NCBI GenBank assembly: GCA_022496205.1
Contig: WTXD01000015.1
Coordinates: forward strand, 186,001-250,000
Length of the DNA: 64,000 nt
Direction: 5' to 3'
Source of the DNA: Gloeopeniophorella convolvens
Taxonomy: Eukaryota; Basidiomycota; Agaricomycetes; Russulales
The first letter of the stretch is position 1; each line of letters opens with the position of its first letter. The notes below the pieces were generated by a model that saw only the letters and a list, made by a program, of their open reading frames with translations, ran no database searches and was not told the origin of the DNA. Both the position numbers and the translations under genes were made by a program. This document shows positions 45,677-56,018 of this stretch, in pieces.

Positions 45677-45925
45677 TGTACTCCATATACATATCACATA
45701 CCGCGTTCGTCGCGGATACTTGATGCCTCTACCTGTATGCTGCACTCTTACCCCCCACAATCCACCAAGTCTCGCGTCGAGTTACAGTCTTGGACTTCGC
45801 ATGTTGAGCCTCTGATTACTTATATACGCTGCTATGCACCGGTATCGATACAATATATGAATATCAGACATGGCTCTGCTGAAGAATGTCGGAATCGAAG
45901 TTGAGACTTGGCTCCAATATCACGC

Positions 45926-47966
45926 TCATCCGTAGTGAGGCCCTGGCTCTTCCGTCCCCCGGTCTGCCACATACCATGTCACAGTACGGTGCGGCTGCGG
46001 TAGAGTCACACTGGGAAAGGTGGCGTTTCTACGTGGCTGCAGGTTGTCCTGAGCGAGCGTGGGTGTAGGCATGGTCGCAGGGAGCTCATGGCCAAGGTCG
46101 TCCAGGAGGGTTTGCAGAGCCTGTGATTCACTAAGCAACTTACATCCGCGCGTGTGTGCGCGCGCAATGAGCGCCTGAAGCCGAGTATTGGCTTCCGTGC
46201 TGAGCTGTTGTTTAGTTATGGTAGCGAGAGTGTCGACGAGGACGACGATCGTGTCCCTAGATAATGAGTCCCAGGCTTGAAGCTGCGGCCGGACACCTTG
46301 CAGGAGCGACCTGAGGTTCACTGCGTCCGTTATAGGACGATCACCTAGAAAGATAGAAACCTCGTGCGGCGTCTTGTTCCAGACGAAGGATAGCCAGGCC
46401 AGATGTGCTGCTCCGATGCTGCGGCGGGGCTCTGGTCCCCTGATGTCTTGAGCAACCCGCTTCGCCAACAGTGCGCAGATGCACCTGGCTCTGATGCGGA
46501 CGTTCGGTTCTTCATCTTCCCAGAGGCGCTCCATCACATCCACGCCTGCGAGGCCATGCCGCACGTGTTCTGGCATCAATACTGCTCGGTCTCCGTCGTC
46601 TTCAAAGTCTGCATTCCTCCCGTATATCTGAGCCCCGCGGTAGATGGCGTCGAGGCACGCCGACAAGCGGAGCTTGCGGACGTCCTCTTCGACTCGTCCT
46701 GGGGCCCCGGGAAGACACGTCCGGAGAAAGTCGTACAGGCGGCTGACAAATGAGGTACCGGGGTTGTCTGCATTCTGCAAGAGACGCGCGACCTCTGGCC
46801 CTGGTACATTCAGCAGGAAGTTTTGAAACCGATGGCTTTCGCTGAGGGTGGGCGTCTCGAGCAACCATTTCAAGGCGTGGAGTTCCGCCGATACGCTGAT
46901 GTCTTGGACGCTTCTTGCAACACTTTGTTGCAAGCCATCCTTGCGCATCACGTTGTGCCTGCGAGCGAAGCCTTCAAAGTTGCCTCTCCAACGTACGCGG
47001 AGGCCCTCTGTATGGAACGGCCCTTCCAAGCAGAGGAGTTACTTGGCAGCGTAGTGAACTAAGGTGTGCCAGGCGCGCCAGCAGAGGTCGGATAGGGGAG
47101 TGCGGTATGGGCAGTTCGGATAGATACAGGGAAAGATGGTTAAGAGGACGTAAGTGAGAGCGGAGAGGCCTGCGAAAACTGCAGCGATGATGGCGACGGT
47201 CTTGAATATAGTAAAAAGGAACACGACCAGGCCGCTGAAGAACATGAAGACAGAGATGTGGAGGAGAGTTGGGATTAGTTCGACTGCTTGTGACATGTGG
47301 AATCTTTCGATGCCATCGAAGAGGGAAGAACGGATACGGGCACGTTCGTGCGGTGCTGTGCGCAGCTGAGGAGTCTTGACGTATTGCCGCGCCCACTGCT
47401 GCATCAGCGTAGCGGCGAGTGCGCATGTGATGCTGAGTATGAGGCTGATGATCCACATAGCATTGACGCAAACGATAGAAGTACTCGGGGACGATGGAAC
47501 CTCTTGTATCTGGATGCTTGCGTTGCCAGATATCTCCTTATAGATGTGCTGAAGCAAAACGACAGTCTGATCGCCGGAGTCGGGTGACAGTTTCTTGTAG
47601 CTTTCGATGATAAAGGTTGCCACGGTCGCAGAGAAGAGCCCAGTCTGCAGCGGGTTTACAAATGAGGAAGATCGCAACGGGAGGGCGGTTTCAAAGACGC
47701 ACAAACACAAGAACGCCGTTCGCATCGTCCTTCCAGCTTTCAGATATATCTTTATCATATCTGTCAGCTTCTGAAAGGTACATCGCCCACATCTTGTCGG
47801 AGGGGTCGCCGGAAGGTGGGGCTTTGAGCACGGTCAGGAAGATGCATTCGACTCATCAACGATTACACATACATCCATCGAAATTGACATCCACGAGTTC
47901 AGCGTCGCCCGCTTCGTCCTTCGTGTGATCCTGAACCTTTGAGTATGCAGTCCTAGTATTAGCCAT
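45926..47966 (-). pseudogene. DUF6535 membrane protein copy with in-frame stop
   Basis: ATG 47966 opens exon 1 (47966-47873), then exon 2 (47821-47703) with DKMWAMYLSEADRYD and WKDDANGVLVF, then exon 3 from 47644 with TGLFSATVATFIIESYKKL. Introns are 51 and 58 nt. Membrane spans IVCVNAMWIISLILSITCAL, LLHISVFMFFSGLVVFLFTI and AALT-type helices are present. After AWHTLVHYAAK a TAA stop at 47041-47039 interrupts, and the same frame then continues for more than 350 codons to 45926 with family phrases (LHALKWLLETPTLSESHRF, VDTLATITKQQL). No GT-AG intron of normal length removes the stop. It is thus either a recent nonsense mutation or a truncated membrane-only product of about 270 aa. Coding elsewhere is clean. 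Confidence 0.75.
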
Positions 47967-48363
47967 GAGGCGCGATAGAACGATGATGAGGGACTCGAGT
48001 GGGCTGACCGACAATACCCTTTTATACCTCTACCTCCAAGAAACTAAGAATAGCACCATTTGGAGGCTGTCCCCATTGAAAAGGGTCCGCGGTGCAGAGG
48101 GTTGCAGCCTCGAGGAAGTGTCGCGAGGTAGGGCAGGCGCAGAGTTGATCTGGGCTGTATCGGAATCATATCGGGGTATCATCCTTGACCACAAGACCGT
48201 TGGCCATGGATGCGGCAGGTAGCAGCAAGGTAGCAACCATGAGTGACGGTGTGTGCTGAGTGACATGGTCCACCAGGGTCCGTCACCGGGCGGCGGGAGG
48301 TATTCATTTGGTGGCGGTCCGGCCGGTCAGCTACATCCGTCGAGTATTCGCCGGCTCGCGTCA
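47967..48363. other. spacer interrupted by the LINE insertion
   Basis: Upstream region of the DUF6535 copy at 47966. The retrotransposon target site lies at its right end (48364). No gene seen. Confidence 0.5.
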
Positions 48364-48375
48364 GCCTCAGACCAA
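48364..48375 (+). repeat. left target-site duplication of the LINE
   Basis: GCCTCAGACCAA, identical to the 12 bases that follow the poly(A) tail at 55670-55681. Confidence 0.9.
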
Positions 48376-48463
48376 CAAGTAGTCGACCACCACCACCGGG
48401 ATAACGCCTGGCATCCTCGCGACCCCGTATCACGCTACTCAGCAGCTACTCGCCGCTACACAC

Positions 48464-51400
48464 ATGTCCAACGCTATCCCCCTCCCAGGGGATCCCTCCG
48501 GGGACCCTGGAACTCAAATAGACCCTCCCGGGTCTTTGGTCGTACCTTCCAGCCAACTCGAAGAGTACGAAATCAGCCTCCCTGTCCACCACGGCACTTT
48601 CGACATGACCGAATCGTGCGACGACCCGGACTCCGACTCAATCCAACTGTTCACCCCGAGCTGCGGGGCGTCGTTCTCACTTCACTCCCCCTTTGAAGAA
48701 ATCCTGCTCGGCATCGCTCAGCGCCACAACAGCCCGGCGGTCCCCCTCCCAGATGCATCCTCTATAGACCCATCCGACAACGGGGGCCACGCTGCGCACA
48801 ACTGGTCAACTGACAGCATCCTCCAGGCCGTTACGTGCATGTCTCGTGCAGCCACCCTCGGCTTGCGCGTCGCCCGCAGCCCCAAAGATCTCACCAACGT
48901 TCAGACAGCACGAGGTGCCGTTGCCTTACTCCAACGCGCACTCGGCCCCTACCCTGGATATCTCGCCTACTGCGACCACTGCGGTTGCGTCGCGGACTCG
49001 GCCCCAGTCACTCCGGACGAATTCGAACGCTTCATCGCATCAACGAGCGGCATCCGCAAGTCCGTTAAGGAGAAAGTCGTGGCTGCCATCGAAACACGCA
49101 TCCGACATGAGACCTTAGCATGGGCTCACGCAGAGGAGTCCTCGGCACGCAAAGCCGCACGCGTCGAGATCGATAACAACATCCAAGACTTCCGCGCTGA
49201 ATACACAGCTGCCGCGCAGAGAAGGGTCGAACTCGAAGTCGAACAGTCGTACGCTGCATTCAAGGCAGACAAACTCGCCCGGCGCAAGGAAGGCATCAAA
49301 TCCGACCCTGACTTCGTACGCGAATCATTAGAGATCCGACCCCGCCTCCTGGAGGAGGCTGCTAACGCAATCCAATCCAGTCCCGACTTTATCAGGGAAC
49401 GGGAGAATTTGTACCACCGCCTTATGGACGAGGCATCCCGCTCCATCCAAGCGGAAATCTCGACAATTGCAGCTCAGCGTCAAGAATTCCTGGTCAAGCA
49501 AGCGCGCGAATGGGCAGATAGTAACGCCTCGGAAATAATTGCCGAGGAACGCAGCAAACGTTTCAGGGCATACGCGCAACCCATCACCAACGAAGACGCT
49601 GAGTTTCTCCAACATGCATCTGGAATTGACATTGACGCCATTAGGGACGCGCGTGGCTTCACCCCCACGTTAGCTGGCCTCCACGACCACATTCCCGATC
49701 CGGACCTCGTCGCCATAGCTGAGCAAGGCATGGCCAGCGCTCTTGCAATGAAGACAGAGGACGACGACCCGACTTCTCTTCCCCCCGAAGACCGACTATC
49801 CACTCCACTCTCCTACACAGACCGCGCCCCTTCCGAAGGGCCAGGTCCTGCCACAGTGCTCGCCACAGGCCCCGGAGAAGTTCACATGACCTCTCCCTCA
49901 ATATCTACCATGCTTGAGCTAAACGGAGGACTCCAGAACAGCATGCACGCTCCATCTCCCCCAGCACCAACTCCCCCAGTCACGTCTAACCTCGCGAGCA
50001 CCCAATCAGACTATGACGCAGCCCTCCGTGCCAACGGTCACGACGTTATCTCGGCCGGCGGTATGCAAGTCGACCGCTCATCGGTGGAACCCGACTACTT
50101 CGCGGCCGCGGACAAGGCACAACCAGGCATCCTCCAAGCCATGCTTGCGGCCATCCGCCAAGAACTCCACCCCATCACGGCCCGCCTCGAACGGATCGAA
50201 GCCGCCCACCCCCTGTTACAGCAATCTGCCTCCACAGGTGGGGGCTTCTACTCCGCTCGCCCCAGCCCTGGCACCGTCCCACGCCCCAGCCTCACGGGGG
50301 TCAGGAGCCTCAGTCCTCCGAACTCTGCCACCGGATCCTTCCCGCCCCCCACCCCACCTACCGCAGCTGCCACACCTGAACCCCGCGTGCGCTTCCGGCT
50401 CCCCGATGATGGCGACGACATCTCCTCACAAGAACTCATTGATGCTCAAGCGGCACTAACTTCTGCTCCTCGCGCCAGTCCATCAATGCCAGCCACCAAT
50501 CATACCGCTGGGTGGACAAACGTCCCCGTCCGCCGCACTTACGCCAACACCACGCGTCTCAAACATCAGCAAGGCAAAGGCAAAGGCCAGGAAGCATCAC
50601 CCACGACACCATCCACAAACTCCACCAACTCCCCATCGCCGGCCCCAACGAAACCGTCCCCAACTCCAGAACGTCGCGTCACAGAAGTGGTGATAGTACG
50701 CCCAACTGCCACCGCGGGGACAGACCAGGCAGACCAAGTACGCCCTCTCGCCCACACCATCGTCATGCGCCTTCGCGATGCCCTGGTCGCCGAACGCTCC
50801 TCACTTCCTTTAGCATACGGTCGCTGGGCCCGCAGCGGTAACAACTTTATCCTGGGCTTCTCTGACGTGGTCAAATTTGAGCGCATCATCCAACACGCAC
50901 GCATCCTCCTCCAACCTTTCCCTAACAGCACCCTCCTCCCCGCCAGCGGCTGGTCTCGCATCGCTCTCCACGGCGTCCCCACAGGCCCCGAGCCAGGACT
51001 CCTATATTCTGAAGAGGAGCTCCTTGACGAGACTCGCAAAAACCGGTTACTCCGCCCACTTCAATTTACCCTCACCCCACGATGGGTGAAACCTGAAGGC
51101 CGCATGCACGGTCAACTAACGTCTTCAGTCTCCTTTGCATTCATAGACCCTGATGGCGATATCACCAAAACCATGCTCAAGGATCGCTCAATATCCATGT
51201 TTGGCAAGCAGGTCAAGGTCACCCGGTACGCCTCTCGTGCTCCTCTCGTACAATGTCCACGCTGCTGGCAGCTTGGACATGAGGCCCCCGCTTGCCGACT
51301 CTCGCGCGACTCAGTACGCTGCTGGATCTGCGGCAAGGGTCACAGAGGCGAAGAACACCCAGTCAAGTGCCCTAACAAGAACAACCTCAAACTCCACCCA

Positions 51401-51544
51401 ACACACGGGCAGTGCAATTGCACCTTCGCCTGCATCAACTGCAAAAAGACGGGACACATGGCTCGGGACCCGAGCTGCCCTGAGCGCGAGAAGTACCGCA
51501 TCCCGGCCCGTGATTCGATCGCTGATCTTGACGATACAGAATGA
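48464..51544 (+). CDS. LINE ORF1, gag-like nucleic-acid-binding protein
   Basis: 1026 aa from ATG 48464. Residues about 195-390 are rich in E, R, A and K with heptad character (EEAANAIQ, RLMDEASRSIQAEIS) and probably form a coiled coil. A proline/serine-rich linker follows (about 450-760), then a globular part with an RNA-recognition-like ARSGNNFILGFSDVVKF region. The end has zinc knuckles: CPRCWQLGHEAPAC (C-x2-C-x4-H-x4-C, from residue 931), an atypical CWICGKGH...C and CINCKKTGHMARDPSC. ORF1 proteins of LINEs coat the element RNA into a particle and chaperone target-primed reverse transcription. The frame is fully open. Its stop overlaps the ORF2 start as ATGA (51541-51544). Confidence 0.9.
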   Translation: MSNAIPLPGDPSGDPGTQIDPPGSLVVPSSQLEEYEISLPVHHGTFDMTESCDDPDSDSIQLFTPSCGASFSLHSPFEEILLGIAQRHNSPAVPLPDASSIDPSDNGGHAAHNWSTDSILQAVTCMSRAATLGLRVARSPKDLTNVQTARGAVALLQRALGPYPGYLAYCDHCGCVADSAPVTPDEFERFIASTSGIRKSVKEKVVAAIETRIRHETLAWAHAEESSARKAARVEIDNNIQDFRAEYTAAAQRRVELEVEQSYAAFKADKLARRKEGIKSDPDFVRESLEIRPRLLEEAANAIQSSPDFIRERENLYHRLMDEASRSIQAEISTIAAQRQEFLVKQAREWADSNASEIIAEERSKRFRAYAQPITNEDAEFLQHASGIDIDAIRDARGFTPTLAGLHDHIPDPDLVAIAEQGMASALAMKTEDDDPTSLPPEDRLSTPLSYTDRAPSEGPGPATVLATGPGEVHMTSPSISTMLELNGGLQNSMHAPSPPAPTPPVTSNLASTQSDYDAALRANGHDVISAGGMQVDRSSVEPDYFAAADKAQPGILQAMLAAIRQELHPITARLERIEAAHPLLQQSASTGGGFYSARPSPGTVPRPSLTGVRSLSPPNSATGSFPPPTPPTAAATPEPRVRFRLPDDGDDISSQELIDAQAALTSAPRASPSMPATNHTAGWTNVPVRRTYANTTRLKHQQGKGKGQEASPTTPSTNSTNSPSPAPTKPSPTPERRVTEVVIVRPTATAGTDQADQVRPLAHTIVMRLRDALVAERSSLPLAYGRWARSGNNFILGFSDVVKFERIIQHARILLQPFPNSTLLPASGWSRIALHGVPTGPEPGLLYSEEELLDETRKNRLLRPLQFTLTPRWVKPEGRMHGQLTSSVSFAFIDPDGDITKTMLKDRSISMFGKQVKVTRYASRAPLVQCPRCWQLGHEAPACRLSRDSVRCWICGKGHRGEEHPVKCPNKNNLKLHPTHGQCNCTFACINCKKTGHMARDPSCPEREKYRIPARDSIADLDDTE

Positions 51545-54500
51545 AACACGTCCGATTTACCAAAGATCACTCGATCCGCATCCTCTGCGTGAACACGCGA
51601 CGCAGCAACTTTATCTCGCATACACTCCTTAACTCGAAAGAAACCAATGCTGACATCATCCTAGTACAGGAGCCATGGTATGATCGCATCGGGGTTCGCA
51701 GGTCGGACTCTGACCCCGAGGGGACTGCCACCCTTGGGGTTGCATCTGGACCTGGCTGGGACATCTACTACCCATCACATTCACCCGACAAACCGGCGAA
51801 GGTCGTAGCCTACGCCCGCTCGCATTTCCCAGGCCTCCGCATCTCAGCACGCAATGATAAGCTTGCGCACAACTGCAGCCTTCTTCTCGACGTCCGGGTG
51901 GAAGACGAAGCCTTTCACATCATCGTCTTCTATCATGATGTCAACGACCGCTCTGCTCTTCACTCCCTCCTTGCCCTTCCAATTGATCCAATCATACCCA
52001 CTCTCATCTGTGGGGACTTCAACGCCCACCACCCGGACTGGTCACCTCCCGGCCTTCCGCAATCCCCATGGGCTGATCGTCTTATTGACTGGTCAGACCA
52101 GCATTTCCTCACCCTTCTAAACGAGCCGTGCATCCCCACCCGTTTTGGGGAAGGAGACCAACGGGACTCTACCATCGACCTGGCTTGGATCAACCTTAAA
52201 GCGCAACTTGACGACTCCTTCCAGAATCTCATTATCGACCGCGAAGCAAGCCTTGGCTCAGACCACGCTGCCCTCCGCCTCACCCTGACCTGCTTCAGCA
52301 ACCCCGAACGCGACCCTTTCCCAACTACCCGTGGCTATGTGATCGATGCAAAACAGTCCGGGAAATGGGCGCAGGCATTCCCAATCCGTTCCATCTCTCT
52401 CAACGATCTACCAGATGCTGACTCCATTGACTCCGCAGTCGCACAACTCACTGCGGATGTTGAGACGGCCCTGGCAGCTTCAATGGAGCGCCGTGGCCGC
52501 CCATATGACCTTCAAGCATCCTGGTGGAATGATCAGTGCGACATGCTCGCGGCTGCCCTTCGGGCGGCTGCAGACCCCAACTCTCGCAAGAATGCTCGAA
52601 AGGCCCTACGCCAAGGTGTTCGCGACGCAAAACGCGAATGGGCAAACCAGCTGTTACAATATGGCAAGCTCGAAGACATCTGGGCAGCCACAAAATGGCG
52701 CCACGGCCGCAAGCAAAAGCAGGTACCATTCCTACAAGGCGCTGACGGCCAACTTCTAGACACGCCGCAGAGCATGAGCGAGGCGCTTGCATCGCGTTTC
52801 TTTCCCACATCTCCCCCAGAGGTCACGCTGACACCGGCAGATGATCCTCCAGCTCACCCGACCCGCACATACCTCCCGCTCTGCCAAGAAGAAATTGACG
52901 ACTGCCTCAAAGACACGTCCAATCGCTCCGCCCCCGGCCTTTCTAATCATGGTTACCAACTCATCAAATGGGCCTGGGATGCAGACGCAGCCCGCATCAC
53001 CACCATCTTCGAAGCATGCCTCCGGCGTGGTTACCACCCCCGCGCTTGGAAAACGGCTGCAGTCGTGGTGATTCCTAAACCAAATCGTTCCGACTACTCG
53101 CTCACGAAAAACTGGCATCCCATCGCGTTGTTGGAGTGCTTTGGTAAACTTCTCGAGAAGGTTATCACCCGACGCCTCCTGCACGACATCGGAACGAACC
53201 ATATCATCCCCACCAACCAATTCGGCGGCCGCAACGCATCAAACTGCACAGATGCTGGCCTAACTCTTGTTCACGATGTTCAAACCGCCCACGCTAACGG
53301 TCTTGTTGCAGGAAGCCTCCTATTCGACATCCAAGGCTTCTTCGACAATATCAACCATGCGCACCTTCTCCGCGTGATGACACGACTCGGTTTCCCCGAC
53401 GAGATCTGTGCGTGGACACGCTCTTTCCTTACTAACCGCGAAGTTCGCCTCCGCTTCAACGGTTTCACAAGCGACCCCATCAACCTCACTGTCGGGACCC
53501 CTCAAGGATCGCCCATATCTCCGGTCCTATCTATCATATACGCTTCACCTCTCCTCCACCTCAGCCGAACCTGGGCCAATACATCACTTTCGATGTACAT
53601 GGACGACGGCAACCTCTTCGCATGTGGCGCAACATATAATGCTGTGTCCGAACACCTTCGAGCAGCATTTGCCGACTGTGCTCGATGGCTCGTGAAAGCA
53701 GGCCTTCGCATAGAAGATAGCAAAACTGAGCTTATATACTTCATCCGCCCACGCAGCAGTCGTTCGACGTCAACACCCACCTCTCTCACCCTTCCGGCCG
53801 CTGATGGCTCAGACTTTACCGTCCACGCCTCAACCCACCTGCGGTATCTTGGCATCTTCTTTGACCAACGGCTCACCTTCCAGAAACACATAGAAATCAT
53901 GTGTGCACGCGCGCGAAGCTCAATCAACGGCCTCCGTCTCCTCGGCAACTCCATCCGTGGCCTGGACCATGGCAGCTGGCGTCTCGCCTACAACGGGATC
54001 ATCCTACCGATCCTGACGTATGCTGCTCCAGTCTGGTACCGTGGGTTCCGACAAAAAAGCATGATCCAGCAGCTGCAAGTAGCGCAGAACGCTGGGGTTC
54101 GCTTAGTCGCTGGCGCGTTCAAGACCACGCCCGGTGAACCCCTACACATGCTCATGGGCATCCTTCCTATTGACATCCGCCTTGAGTTCCTTGTGAATAA
54201 CATGGCTCTCCGCCTTGCTAAACTCGATCCCCGTTCACAGCTCCTTATCCGCCTGGGCGACCCTTGGGCCCAACCTTCAGATGACGACCCACCACTACCA
54301 GTTTTCCGTCCCCGCAACGGACACCTTCGCACACAACTCGACCTCCTCGCTGAACGCGTCCAGAACGAAGGAGAGCGACTCAACCTCTATGCCGCCCCGC
54401 CATGGGCACGCGGCAACCTTTGGGGAAAACGGTTGTCGATCGACACCAACACGCATGCCGGGGACTTGCGCACACCCTACATCCGACGCATCCGGGCTGA

Positions 54501-55584
54501 GTCCTCGGAGCCCCGCTCCTCCACACTCTTCATTTTCACTGACGGCTCTCGCAGGAACCCTGGAGAAGACTGGACGGAACCACGTGCAGGTTTCGGCGTC
54601 GTCGTCTTCTATCAAGGAGCAGAGATTGCACAACAAGCCCGTGCACTAGGCGCCACCGCAAACATCTACGATGCTGAAATGGCGGCCTTGGCTGCGGGCG
54701 CAACAATGGCACAGACGGCACTTGCATCAATCCCATCAATCCGACGCATCGTCTTCCTCACAGATTCAGTATCATCCATCTCCACCATCTACTCCGCCCG
54801 CCCACATGCTGCCCAACGTCATTCCCTCCACTTCAAGCAAACTGCCGACAACCTCCTCTCGCTCCATAGAGATCTGCACATCGAAATCAGATGGTGCCCC
54901 GGTCACGCCGGAATCCCTGGGAATGAACGAGCAGATGCACTCGCACGAACTGGCGCAGCCCTTCCTCTACACCCAAACCAGCGCGAACCACACACGCTCA
55001 CACAACAACGAATGGGAAACAAGGAAGCAGCCATCGCTGCGTGGCAACAACGCTGGCACACATCGACCCGCCGCAGCCAAGCCTACCTAGGCCTTGCCAA
55101 CCCCCGAATGGCAAGATGGCCCCGGCCATCGAAGCAATGCGGAAACGCAAAGCTCCCCGGTCCGTATTTTGCACCTTCATTCGTCTCCTCACTGGCCACG
55201 CGTTCACAGGTTCCTACACCGCCCGTCTCTTTCCTGCACCAGGCCGCCCCACGTCGTGCATGTGTGGCTCACCATCAAACCCTCCCCCACTCCAAACACC
55301 AGAGCACGTCATTTGCGAATGCCCGCTTTTCGAAACGGCGCGAGCCACTCACCTCCGGCCTATCGACCGAGACTACTCACTCGCAAAACTCTTCGGAACC
55401 GCAGAAGGCGGAGCCGCGATGCTCGCATTCATTCAAGCTACGCACTGCTGCATGGTTCCCCGGCCAGAACGGCCAGACCCCCCTTAACGACATCATCATA
55501 CCACGCGCAACCATTTCCCGGCACAGCACTCATATCTTATTCATACGTACACATCTAGATCATAACCTTACCTCCGACCTGTAA
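51541..55584 (+). CDS. LINE ORF2, endonuclease-reverse transcriptase-RNase H
   Basis: 1347 codons open from ATG 51541. The AP-type endonuclease (about 1-240) shows VQEPWYD, CGDFNAHHPDW and SDHAALRL. The reverse transcriptase (about 500-790) shows IPKPNRSDYS, LLFDIQGFFDNI, GTPQGSPISPVL and YMDDG with Asp 688/689. The RNase H (about 995-1140) shows FTDGSRRNPG, AEMAALAAG, LTDSVSS and PGHAGIPGNERADALA, so all four acidic catalytic residues are present. The protein nicks target DNA and copies the element RNA there. The last about 160 codons are out of register: the family's C-terminal block (FIRLLTGHAFTGSYTARLF, CMCGSP, EHVICECPLF) lies one frame over. One base is probably missing from the C-run at 55101-55105. 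The product may therefore lack its C-terminal zinc-binding end. Confidence 0.92.
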   Translation: MKHVRFTKDHSIRILCVNTRRSNFISHTLLNSKETNADIILVQEPWYDRIGVRRSDSDPEGTATLGVASGPGWDIYYPSHSPDKPAKVVAYARSHFPGLRISARNDKLAHNCSLLLDVRVEDEAFHIIVFYHDVNDRSALHSLLALPIDPIIPTLICGDFNAHHPDWSPPGLPQSPWADRLIDWSDQHFLTLLNEPCIPTRFGEGDQRDSTIDLAWINLKAQLDDSFQNLIIDREASLGSDHAALRLTLTCFSNPERDPFPTTRGYVIDAKQSGKWAQAFPIRSISLNDLPDADSIDSAVAQLTADVETALAASMERRGRPYDLQASWWNDQCDMLAAALRAAADPNSRKNARKALRQGVRDAKREWANQLLQYGKLEDIWAATKWRHGRKQKQVPFLQGADGQLLDTPQSMSEALASRFFPTSPPEVTLTPADDPPAHPTRTYLPLCQEEIDDCLKDTSNRSAPGLSNHGYQLIKWAWDADAARITTIFEACLRRGYHPRAWKTAAVVVIPKPNRSDYSLTKNWHPIALLECFGKLLEKVITRRLLHDIGTNHIIPTNQFGGRNASNCTDAGLTLVHDVQTAHANGLVAGSLLFDIQGFFDNINHAHLLRVMTRLGFPDEICAWTRSFLTNREVRLRFNGFTSDPINLTVGTPQGSPISPVLSIIYASPLLHLSRTWANTSLSMYMDDGNLFACGATYNAVSEHLRAAFADCARWLVKAGLRIEDSKTELIYFIRPRSSRSTSTPTSLTLPAADGSDFTVHASTHLRYLGIFFDQRLTFQKHIEIMCARARSSINGLRLLGNSIRGLDHGSWRLAYNGIILPILTYAAPVWYRGFRQKSMIQQLQVAQNAGVRLVAGAFKTTPGEPLHMLMGILPIDIRLEFLVNNMALRLAKLDPRSQLLIRLGDPWAQPSDDDPPLPVFRPRNGHLRTQLDLLAERVQNEGERLNLYAAPPWARGNLWGKRLSIDTNTHAGDLRTPYIRRIRAESSEPRSSTLFIFTDGSRRNPGEDWTEPRAGFGVVVFYQGAEIAQQARALGATANIYDAEMAALAAGATMAQTALASIPSIRRIVFLTDSVSSISTIYSARPHAAQRHSLHFKQTADNLLSLHRDLHIEIRWCPGHAGIPGNERADALARTGAALPLHPNQREPHTLTQQRMGNKEAAIAAWQQRWHTSTRRSQAYLGLANPRMARWPRPSKQCGNAKLPGPYFAPSFVSSLATRSQVPTPPVSFLHQAAPRRACVAHHQTLPHSKHQSTSFANARFSKRREPLTSGLSTETTHSQNSSEPQKAEPRCSHSFKLRTAAWFPGQNGQTPLNDIIIPRATISRHSTHILFIRTHLDHNLTSDL

Positions 55585-55652
55585 TTGTCGTATATACTCG
55601 ACGACCGCGTCTTAGTGTAGCATCACTTGCTGCGGTATACAAATGCAGACTT

Positions 55653-55669
55653 AAAAAAAAAAAAAAAAA
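55653..55669 (+). other. poly(A) tail of the LINE
   Basis: 17 uninterrupted A immediately before the right target-site duplication. It marks the 3' end of the copied RNA. Confidence 0.92.
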
Positions 55670-55681
55670 GCCTCAGACCAA
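55670..55681 (+). repeat. right target-site duplication of the LINE
   Basis: GCCTCAGACCAA, identical to 48364-48375. No mismatches have accumulated. Confidence 0.9.
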
Positions 55682-56018
55682 GTCGGCCCCCGACGTTCAA
55701 GAATCAAGTCACTGCCGGTCCAAGACGACCTGAAGAGCCATTTCAGATAAGGGGATGCTTGATGGTATCCAGTGGGTGTCTTTGAAAACGCGATCCGAAC
55801 GCTAATTTTCACACACAATCCACGAATTCATTCGATGCAAGCATTTGCCAAGTCGTCCACCATGTCTAGGCAATTCAACCCAAATTCAACCGTGACCCTC
55901 GTTGTCGTGCTAGTCGCTGCGATCCCAAACCAAATACCCCGTTCAAAAAGACCTCCAAGTACCTACACCTATGTCTTCCTGCCCGAAAACATCCCCTCGT
56001 ACATCTTGTCCAACACAC
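55682..56018. other. intergenic, no gene recognised
   Basis: Right flank of the LINE and 3' side of the DUF6535 pseudogene. No coding seen. Confidence 0.5.

Larger units (their letters stand above)
48376..55669 (+). mobile_element. full-length non-LTR retrotransposon (LINE, EN-RT-RNaseH, Tad1-like)
   Basis: 7294 bp bounded by perfect 12-bp direct repeats. It consists of an 88-nt 5' leader, a gag-like ORF1 with zinc knuckles, ORF2 (endonuclease, reverse transcriptase, RNase H), a short 3' UTR and a 17-A tail (55653-55669). Perfect target-site duplications and intact catalytic residues point to a young insertion. Codon use and GC are even along both ORFs. EN-RT-RH order with a CCHC-bearing ORF1 fits the Tad1-like fungal LINEs; the clade call is from architecture, not a tree. 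A single indel at the end of ORF2 probably damages it. Confidence 0.93.

Noticed and set aside
48253..48696. Frame crossing the left LINE border
   Set aside because: It spans the target-site junction and is out of phase with ORF1, so it is accidental.
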